The notes beneath the pieces are model-generated. The model ran no database searches. It was not told the DNA's origin and saw only the letters and a list, made by a program, of their open reading frames with translations. A stretch of 8,443 nt of DNA from a candidate division TA06 bacterium DG_78 (lineage in GTDB: Bacteria; Hydrothermota; Tepidihabitantia; SM23-42): assembly GCA_001303225.1 (NCBI GenBank), contig LJNI01000096.1, forward strand, positions 1-8,443, given 5' to 3'. Of the stretch, positions 1 to 6,102 are shown piece by piece (the stretch's first letter is position 1; each line of letters starts with the position of its first letter). The position numbers and the translations under genes were made by a program.

Positions 1-1
1 A

Positions 2-748
2 CTTCTCTATCTCATATCTATTTTCCTGGCAGCATGGTTTGTCGGAAAACGTTTTGCATTTGCTATCAGTCTCCTCAGTGCTATCATGTGGCACATTGCG
101 AGCTATACATTAGGTGGTACTTACATACAACCTGCCATAGGATACTGGAATACCTTTGTGAGATTTGGCTTTTTTGTAATTACTGCCTACCTTACTGCAA
201 CGATAAAAGTGAGACTCGATATTGAAAAACACTACTCACGAGAAGATGCATTGACCGGTGTCGCAAATGTTCGCTCATTCTATGAGAAACTGGATAATGA
301 AATATTTAGGGCACGGAGATATAAGCGTCCCTTGACACTCGCTTACATTGATCTCGATGATTTCAAACAGATTAATGACCAGCAGGGTCATAGTTCAGGC
401 GATGAGGTTCTTCAGAAGGTAGCACACACAATCGAAGCCAACATCCGAGTCATCGATACTATTGGCAGGCTCGGCGGCGATGAATTTGCTTTGCTCCTTC
501 CCGAGATTACTGCTAAGCAAGCCCAGGTCACTATTGAGAGATTACGTATGTGCCTCCGAGAAGCTATGGATGCTGTAACCTGCAGTATTGGTGTCATCAC
601 CATCATACATAACCCACCAGCAGCGCAGGAAATTATAAAAATGGTAGATGATCTGATGTATGAAGCAAAACGGGCAGGCAAGAATGCTACAAAATATGAG
701 GTATGGCTGCCGGATTCAGTCCAGATACAATCGCCAGCTAATGATTAG
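2..748 (+). CDS. Membrane-anchored diguanylate cyclase (GGDEF domain), 5' end missing
   Basis: The protein makes the second messenger cyclic di-GMP from two GTP at the inner face of the membrane. The frame is open from position 2, so the true start lies upstream; the internal ATG at 86 would cut a membrane segment. The 248 visible residues begin with about three hydrophobic segments (residues 1-15, 18-37 and 51-68), a probable sensor or anchor whose signal is unknown. A GGDEF domain follows from about residue 82 (DALTGVAN) to the end. Expected residues are present: metal-binding D117 in YIDLDDF, N125 in the IND motif, D134 in GHSSGDE, and an intact GGDEF active site at 158-162 (positions 473-487). 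RVID at 149-152, five residues before GGDEF, matches the RxxD inhibitory I-site, so product feedback inhibition is expected. No EAL or HD-GYP domain follows. The usual NRR after LTG is NVR here, a mild variation. Active cyclase is inferred from these motifs; the regulated process is unknown. Confidence 0.93.
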   Translation, partial: LLYLISIFLAAWFVGKRFAFAISLLSAIMWHIASYTLGGTYIQPAIGYWNTFVRFGFFVITAYLTATIKVRLDIEKHYSREDALTGVANVRSFYEKLDNEIFRARRYKRPLTLAYIDLDDFKQINDQQGHSSGDEVLQKVAHTIEANIRVIDTIGRLGGDEFALLLPEITAKQAQVTIERLRMCLREAMDAVTCSIGVITIIHNPPAAQEIIKMVDDLMYEAKRAGKNATKYEVWLPDSVQIQSPAND

Positions 749-929
749 AAGAGACGCTGCACAACATTGAATCAACAGCACGACATTACGTCGTTGAATA
801 ACACCAATCAGGGTTCACGATAGTAGGTTGACCTAACAGATGGTGAGTATGTAATTGTCAGTTTTGAAAATTTATATAATCAAGTTAGTTTCTCGATGAA
901 ATTGATAATAATGGAAGTAGGAGGGTAAA
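749..929. other. Intergenic region between the GGDEF and DUF1003 genes
   Basis: No credible ORF is seen in these 181 bases. The region holds an imperfect hairpin: ACGAC at 780-784 pairs with GTCGT at 790-794, and TCA at 772-774 can pair with TGA at 795-797 across a bulge. No T-run follows, so it is a poor intrinsic terminator. Downstream is a probable promoter (828-855) and an AT-rich stretch with a second TATAAT at 875-880 that lacks a good -35 box. The far end carries the ribosome-binding site of the next gene. Confidence 0.6.
828..855 (+). promoter_or_regulatory. Probable sigma70-type promoter for the DUF1003 gene
   Basis: TTGACC at 828-833 (-35, 5 of 6 consensus) is followed by a 16-base spacer and TGTAAT at 850-855 (-10, 5 of 6). 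Transcription would start near 862, giving a leader of about 68 bases before the ATG at 930. A competing TATAAT at 875-880 is better as a -10 box but has no -35 at the right distance, so which one is used is uncertain. Confidence 0.42.
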
Positions 930-1640
<711 letters not shown>

Positions 1641-1661
1641 AAAGTGATAGGTCACATCTTT

Positions 1662-1670
1662 TGATACAAT
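1662..1670 (+). promoter_or_regulatory. Possible extended -10 promoter for the antiporter gene
   Basis: TGATACAAT fits the extended -10 pattern TGnTANAAT. No good -35 box is visible at 15-18 bases upstream. Transcription would begin around 1677, leaving roughly 13 bases before the ATG at 1690. The gene could equally be transcribed from the DUF1003 promoter. Confidence 0.3.
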
Positions 1671-1689
1671 TAACTGATTGACTGACTAC

Positions 1690-2649
1690 ATGGTGTTACT
1701 ACCCATACTATTATTTGTCGTAGGTCTGCTGTTACTTATTCTCGGTGCAGATTTTCTTGTTAAAGGTTCTTCTTCTTTAGCGAAGCAATTATCTATTTCA
1801 GAAATTGCGATCGGTCTGACTGTTGTCGCGTTTGGAACTTCAACACCAGAATTGGTCGTTAATATTTTTTCGAGCGCGAAAGGTTACAGCGATATTGTGT
1901 TCGGTAATGTTATTGGCAGTAATCTTTTCAATATTTTAGTTATTCTGGGTATCGCGGGATTAATAAATCCGTTAACAGTTCAAAAAAATACGGTTTGGAA
2001 AGAAATTCCCATTTCTCTCTTTGCAACTCTTCTTTTATTTTTCATGGTAAATGATAGTGGACTCTTCGGCGCGATATCCAATAGATTGTCGCAGATCGAT
2101 GGCATAGTACTACTTGTGTTTTTTATTATTTTTTTGATCTATATCATCGGCATTGCCAAAATCAAATCAACTGACACATACGAAGTCACCATACACAGTC
2201 CATTAAAAACACTTTTTTATATAATCATCGGTTTTATTGGACTCTTTATCGGTGGTAAATTTGTCGTCGATAATGCCGTTTCGCTCGCACGGCAGCTGCA
2301 GGTGAGTGAAAAGCTGATTGCAGTGACGATTGTCGCTGCTGGTACATCGCTTCCAGAGTTGGCGACCTCTGTTGTCGCCGCTTATAAAAAGAGATATGAC
2401 ATAGCGGTCGGTAATATTATTGGCTCAAATATCTTTAATATCTTTTTTGTCCTTGGAGTTAGTTCGTTAATAAATACGGCACACTATAGTTCAGTCTTGA
2501 ACATAGATTTTTTGGTTCTAGTTTTTGGAACACTACTATTATTTCTGGCAATGTTCACTGGTCGTGCCCATAGACTTGACCGATGGGAAGCATTTTTGTT
2601 TATTGCTACCTATGTTGGTTATTTAGTCTACTTGTTTTACCGAAAATAA
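1690..2649 (+). CDS. Calcium/sodium antiporter, CaCA family (YrbG-like)
   Basis: This is an inner-membrane cation exchanger, expected to export Ca2+ in return for Na+ (or K+/H+). The 319 residues are almost entirely hydrophobic, about ten membrane helices, in two homologous halves. The two alpha-repeats that define the superfamily are clear: GLTVVAFGTSTPELVVN (42-58) with GNVIGSNLFNI, and VTIVAAGTSLPELATS with GNIIGSNIFNI in the second half. The ion-coordinating glutamates correspond to E54 and E223. Halves are joined by a loop around residues 155-172 (KIKSTDTYEVTIHSPLK). Length matches the bacterial YrbG/TIGR00367 type. Start choice: the frame could begin at a TTG at 1678, giving four more residues, but the ATG at 1690 puts Met right before the first helix, as is usual. 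Neither has a Shine-Dalgarno sequence. It ends seven bases from the stop of the convergent MFS gene. Exact ion specificity cannot be read from the sequence. Confidence 0.93.
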   Translation: MVLLPILLFVVGLLLLILGADFLVKGSSSLAKQLSISEIAIGLTVVAFGTSTPELVVNIFSSAKGYSDIVFGNVIGSNLFNILVILGIAGLINPLTVQKNTVWKEIPISLFATLLLFFMVNDSGLFGAISNRLSQIDGIVLLVFFIIFLIYIIGIAKIKSTDTYEVTIHSPLKTLFYIIIGFIGLFIGGKFVVDNAVSLARQLQVSEKLIAVTIVAAGTSLPELATSVVAAYKKRYDIAVGNIIGSNIFNIFFVLGVSSLINTAHYSSVLNIDFLVLVFGTLLLFLAMFTGRAHRLDRWEAFLFIATYVGYLVYLFYRK

Positions 2650-2662
2650 GAATTTCTTATTT
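2644..2662. terminator. AT-rich palindrome at convergent gene ends, possible bidirectional terminator
   Basis: AAATAAGAA (2644-2652) and TTCTTATTT (2654-2662) are perfect inverted repeats around one base; a realistic hairpin has a 7-bp stem and 5-base loop. The stop codon of the antiporter (2647-2649) lies in the left arm and that of the MFS gene (2657-2659, minus strand) in the right. The stem has only one G-C pair and no long T-run follows, so it is weak as an intrinsic terminator; its position is the main argument. Confidence 0.33.
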
Positions 2663-4000
2663 CTGAAATCTCATAGTATTCAATACAAGGTCTTTGTAGA
2701 TGATTAATCTTTTCAAAGTGTAGTCTCCTATGAGCTGGAGTGCCTTGATTGTGGGAGTAGCTTCTTTTTCCTTGACCTTTGCCAATAAGAAAACACTTAT
2801 GAGTCGAATACATGTTGCAAAGACAAACATGAGATGATAATTTATTAAGGTAAGACCAAAAAACTCAATTTTTATTTCTGATAATGCCTGAGCAATGAAC
2901 CCGCCAGCAAGTGATGAGATAAATGCAAAGACGCCTGAGATCGTAGAGAAGACTGCAAAATAGCTCTCTTTCATTTCCTTCTCTTCAGTGAGACTAAAGA
3001 GAATATTAAAGAGACTCAAATTAATCCCTGACCAGAATATGCCGGTGAGGAATGCGTCGATCCAGATTGGTAAGAGGTAGTCTTTAGTGGCAAAAAGCCA
3101 GAAAAGAGGTAAAAATGCAGCTGCAAAAAAATTGATGCTGAGCACTGGTTTTGATTTGATGCGGTCGATTGCCCTTCCCCAAAAAATTTGAAAGATCAAA
3201 CTCGCTATACCAGCGATAATCGAGTAGAGGGCAATTTTAGAGTAAGCCATGTGAAGGTTGGTGAGCATATGGACAAGATAGAATGGTGAGGCGATACCGG
3301 CGAGGAGATACCAGAAAGAAATGAACCTGAGCAGGTTCCGGAAATTTTTATCTCTCAGTGGCGTGAGAAAGATTTTTTTCATGTTCGGATGTTCTTTTTT
3401 TATAGAAGGTTCGGGTTGCATGCTCAGGACACCAGCAGCGATTGTTGAAGATACTGATGCTCCAGTAAAAATTATTCCTAATCCCTGCGCTAAGGCACCA
3501 GCCACTTTATAAAAATCAAGGATACGACCGCCGATGACATTTATTGTCATACCGACAAGGTTCAAGATTGTATTCCTGAAGCCAAAATAACTGCCCCGTT
3601 TCTCTCTAGGTGCCAAATCACTCATCCAGGAGAGCCATGCATTGCTCGAAAAGTTCATGAGGATATTATGAATGATAATTACCATGAAAAATAACCATGG
3701 TTTTATTCGGGCATTGGAGAGGAGCAAAAGTCCAATGACTAAAAATATACCGCGACCGATGCCTGAAAATAAGACGCAGAGTCTTCGGCGGCTTCCAAAG
3801 ATATTGATCAAATAAATAGCAAAAAAGGCACAACCAGTGAAAAAAGCTGGGATGGCTGAGAGCAGTCCAATTCCGATATTATTGAGGCCGATAGAGAGGG
3901 CAAAACTGGTTAAAAACATACCCGCAGTGAGATTAATATGAACCTGGGCAAAGACGCCTTCGATGACCGAGATTCTCAATCCCTTTTGTATGTCAGCCAT
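2657..4000 (-). CDS. Major facilitator superfamily (MFS) transporter
   Basis: This is an inner-membrane secondary transporter of 447 residues, the usual MFS length, with about 12 hydrophobic segments in two halves joined by a charged loop around residues 195-222 (PEPSIKKEHPNMKK). MFS hallmarks are the loop SDLAPREKRGSYFGFRN (127-143), typical of a branch seen in many uncultured bacteria, and WGRAIDRIKSKP (274-285), which resembles motif A (GxxxDRxxR/K) between helices of the second half. The conserved segment NAWLSWMSDLAP before the first of these fits the same branch. Nothing visible gives the substrate, and no solute-binding or regulatory partner is nearby. It is transcribed away from glgB from a strong promoter; a link to sugar transport is possible from position but is only a guess. 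The ATG at 4000 lacks a usable Shine-Dalgarno sequence: the only GAAGG lies about 18 bases upstream. It converges with the antiporter gene, leaving a seven-base gap. Confidence 0.9.
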   Translation of the reverse strand: MADIQKGLRISVIEGVFAQVHINLTAGMFLTSFALSIGLNNIGIGLLSAIPAFFTGCAFFAIYLINIFGSRRRLCVLFSGIGRGIFLVIGLLLLSNARIKPWLFFMVIIIHNILMNFSSNAWLSWMSDLAPREKRGSYFGFRNTILNLVGMTINVIGGRILDFYKVAGALAQGLGIIFTGASVSSTIAAGVLSMQPEPSIKKEHPNMKKIFLTPLRDKNFRNLLRFISFWYLLAGIASPFYLVHMLTNLHMAYSKIALYSIIAGIASLIFQIFWGRAIDRIKSKPVLSINFFAAAFLPLFWLFATKDYLLPIWIDAFLTGIFWSGINLSLFNILFSLTEEKEMKESYFAVFSTISGVFAFISSLAGGFIAQALSEIKIEFFGLTLINYHLMFVFATCIRLISVFLLAKVKEKEATPTIKALQLIGDYTLKRLIIYKDLVLNTMRFQK

Positions 4001-4025
4001 GGTTGTAGCAAGGAATAGCCTTCAT
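3993..4025 (-). other. Possible 10-codon upstream ORF overlapping the MFS start
   Basis: On the minus strand an ATG at 4025-4023 opens a frame encoding MKAIPCYNHG with a TGA at 3995-3993. It is out of frame with the MFS gene and its stop overlaps codons 2-3 of that gene. The predicted transcription start (about 4030) lies only about five bases before this ATG. A role in translational coupling is conceivable, but a 10-codon frame is easily produced by chance. Confidence 0.15.
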
Positions 4026-4036
4026 TGCAATGCGCA

Positions 4037-4064
4037 ATTATAGACTTATTTCAATTTATGTCAA
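4037..4064 (-). promoter_or_regulatory. Consensus sigma70-type promoter for the MFS gene
   Basis: Read on the minus strand, TTGACA (4064-4059) is followed by a 16-base spacer and TATAAT (4042-4037), a perfect match to both hexamers. The start of transcription should be near 4030, giving a leader of about 30 bases. An inverted repeat, ATTGC-5 bases-GCAAT at 4024-4038, overlaps the start site and the edge of the -10 box and could be an operator, though it is short. Confidence 0.78.
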
Positions 4065-4117
4065 CACGGTTTTCTCTCATCTGTTGGTAAAATTTCTGCA
4101 CAGTGTCATTACATTCC

Positions 4118-4146
4118 TTGACATTAAAAGATCTTTATGTTACAAT
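4118..4146 (+). promoter_or_regulatory. Near-consensus sigma70-type promoter for glgB
   Basis: TTGACA (4118-4123), a 17-base spacer and TACAAT (4141-4146) give 11 of 12 consensus positions at optimal spacing. Initiation is expected about seven bases downstream, near 4152-4154, that is 3-5 bases before the ATG at 4157. The promoter lies downstream of an in-frame GTG at 4103 and so argues against that longer glgB start. It is divergent from the MFS promoter, with about 53 bases between the two -35 boxes, enough for a shared regulator site. Confidence 0.78.
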
Positions 4147-4156
4147 AACGACAATT

Positions 4157-6094
4157 ATGCCGCGAAAAAAGAAAATAGTAATTGAAAATATGAGCCCATT
4201 AGCCGATTTTGATGTATTTCTCTTTAAACAGGGCACCCATGCTCGACTGTATGAAAAGCTCGGTTCACATACCGTGACAATCAATGGTACAAAAGGAACA
4301 CGTTTTGCTGTGTGGGCGCCTAATGCCAAGCGTATTTCAGTTATCGGTGATTTTAATGATTGGAAATCTGATGTTCACCAATTACAACCGCGCTGGGATG
4401 AATCTGGCATCTGGGAGGGATTTATTCCTGGTATCGGAGAGGGCACAATCTATAAGTACCACATCGTCTCTCAATATGGCAAGTATCAGGTAGATAAAGG
4501 TGATCCCTTCTCATTCTTCCGCGAGGTTGCTCCTCAGACCGCATCGATTGTCTATAATCTTAACTATTCATGGCACGATACACAGTGGATGAAAAAGCGC
4601 GGACAGGTGCACGCACTTGATAAACCCATGGCAATCTATGAAGTGCACCTCGGTTCATGGCGCAGAAGTTTGGAGGAGAAGAATAGAATGCTCACTTATC
4701 GAGAGCTGGCACCGCTACTCGCCGAATATGTAAAGAAGATGGGGTTCACCCATGTTGAGTTTCTGCCGATTATGGAACATCCGTTTTACGGTTCATGGGG
4801 GTACCAGACGATCGGCTACTTTGCGCCGACGAGCCGATACGGAACACCCCAGGATTTCATGTACCTCGTCGATTATCTCCACCAACATGACATCGGAATT
4901 ATTCTCGATTGGGTATGTTCACACTTTCCAAGTGATGAACCCGGGCTCGTCTATTTTGATGGCACCCATCTCTATGAGCATGCCGATCCTAAACAGGGAT
5001 TCCATCCAGATTGGCGCAGTTACATCTTTAACTATGGAAGAAATGAAGTGAAAAGTTTCCTTATTAGCAGTGCACAATTCTGGCTCGATCAGTATCATGT
5101 TGACGGATTACGTATCGATGCTGTAGCTTCGATGCTCTACTGCGACTACTCGAGAAAAGAAGGTGAATGGATACCGAACATACATGGCGGACGGGAGAAC
5201 CTCGATGCGATCGATTTCATTAAAAAGTTGAATGAAAGTATATATAGGGAATATCCCGATGTGCACACCATTGCCGAGGAATCGACTGCATGGCCTATGG
5301 TCTCACGGCCAACGTATCTGGGAGGACTTGGCTTTGGCATGAAGTGGAACATGGGCTGGATGCATGATACACTCGATTATTTCTCGCAGGATCCGGTCTA
5401 CCGTAAGCATCACCACAACCAACTCACCTTCAGTATCTGGTATCTCTTCTTTGAGAACTTCATACTATCGCTCTCTCATGATGAGGTCGTCTATGGAAAG
5501 GGTTCACTCATTGAAAAGATGGCTGGAGATGAGTGGCAGAAATTTGCTAACCTCAGGGCGCTCTTCAGTTACATGTATGCACATCCTGGTAAGAAAGTAT
5601 TATTTATGGGTGGTGAATTCGGACAGCGTAGGGAATGGAACCATGAAGACAGTCTGGACTGGCACCTGCTTGAAGATCCAAAACATCATGGTATTCAAAA
5701 ATTAGTGCGTGATTTGAATCAATTGTACCGTAATGAACCTGCCCTGCATGAGCTCGATTTTGAATCTTCTGGCTTTGAATGGATAGATGCCCGTGATTGG
5801 GAAAAGAGTATCATTTCATTTTTGAGAAAATCGAAGTCCTCGAACAATAGTATATTCATTGTCAGCAATCTTACACCAGTGCCCAGACATGCTTATCGCA
5901 TTGGTATACCGTATGCAGGATTTTGGAAAGAAATATTCAACAGCGATGCCGAAGAATATGGCGGCAGCGGTCAGGGGAATTTTGGTGGTGTTGAGGCTAA
6001 GAAAATTCCTTCGCATGGCAGACCATACTCACTCAAGCTCACCCTACCGCCTCTTTCAGTACTCTTCTTCAAGAGAGAAGGCACTCAAAAATAA
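4157..6094 (+). CDS. glgB: 1,4-alpha-glucan branching enzyme (GH13)
   Basis: This cytoplasmic enzyme cuts alpha-1,4-glucan chains and rejoins them by alpha-1,6 links, making the branches of glycogen. From the ATG at 4157 it has 645 residues, fitting the shorter GlgB type without the extra N-terminal module of the E. coli enzyme. A CBM48 domain spans about 50-125 ([20 protein letters not shown]), then the GH13 barrel starting with [10 protein letters not shown]. Catalytic regions are intact: DWVCSHF (D251, H256), GLRIDAV with nucleophile D321, AEEST (373-377) with the acid/base glutamate, and [11 protein letters not shown] (H441, D442). A C-terminal beta domain follows, ending SVLFFKRE. A longer frame from GTG 4103 exists, but that start lies upstream of the promoter; the ATG at 4157 (MPRKKK) or less likely the ATG at 4190 is preferred. 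No Shine-Dalgarno sequence precedes it. Eight bases after its stop the GH57 gene begins, probably cotranscribed. Confidence 0.96.
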   Translation: MPRKKKIVIENMSPLADFDVFLFKQGTHARLYEKLGSHTVTINGTKGTRFAVWAPNAKRISVIGDFNDWKSDVHQLQPRWDESGIWEGFIPGIGEGTIYKYHIVSQYGKYQVDKGDPFSFFREVAPQTASIVYNLNYSWHDTQWMKKRGQVHALDKPMAIYEVHLGSWRRSLEEKNRMLTYRELAPLLAEYVKKMGFTHVEFLPIMEHPFYGSWGYQTIGYFAPTSRYGTPQDFMYLVDYLHQHDIGIILDWVCSHFPSDEPGLVYFDGTHLYEHADPKQGFHPDWRSYIFNYGRNEVKSFLISSAQFWLDQYHVDGLRIDAVASMLYCDYSRKEGEWIPNIHGGRENLDAIDFIKKLNESIYREYPDVHTIAEESTAWPMVSRPTYLGGLGFGMKWNMGWMHDTLDYFSQDPVYRKHHHNQLTFSIWYLFFENFILSLSHDEVVYGKGSLIEKMAGDEWQKFANLRALFSYMYAHPGKKVLFMGGEFGQRREWNHEDSLDWHLLEDPKHHGIQKLVRDLNQLYRNEPALHELDFESSGFEWIDARDWEKSIISFLRKSKSSNNSIFIVSNLTPVPRHAYRIGIPYAGFWKEIFNSDAEEYGGSGQGNFGGVEAKKIPSHGRPYSLKLTLPPLSVLFFKREGTQK

Positions 6095-6102
6095 TATCGA
6101 CC

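Noticed and set aside
772..797. Intrinsic terminator after the GGDEF gene
   Set aside because: The stem is short with a bulge, and no T-run follows, so it is only noted as an imperfect hairpin in the intergenic region.
1678..1689. TTG start at 1678 for the antiporter
   Set aside because: It adds only four residues before a methionine that directly precedes the first helix. There is no Shine-Dalgarno sequence for it, and the possible promoter would start transcription at about the same base.
1690..2649. Horizontal transfer of the antiporter gene, suggested by more AT-rich codons (many TTA and ATT) than glgB
   Set aside because: The gene is almost wholly membrane helices, and Leu, Ile and Phe richness alone biases composition. 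The MFS gene shows a similar tendency.
4103..4156. GTG start at 4103 giving a 663-residue GlgB
   Set aside because: The extra 18 codons overlap a near-consensus promoter (4118-4146) and do not resemble known GlgB N-termini, whereas MPRKKK...[15 protein letters not shown] from 4157 onward fits.
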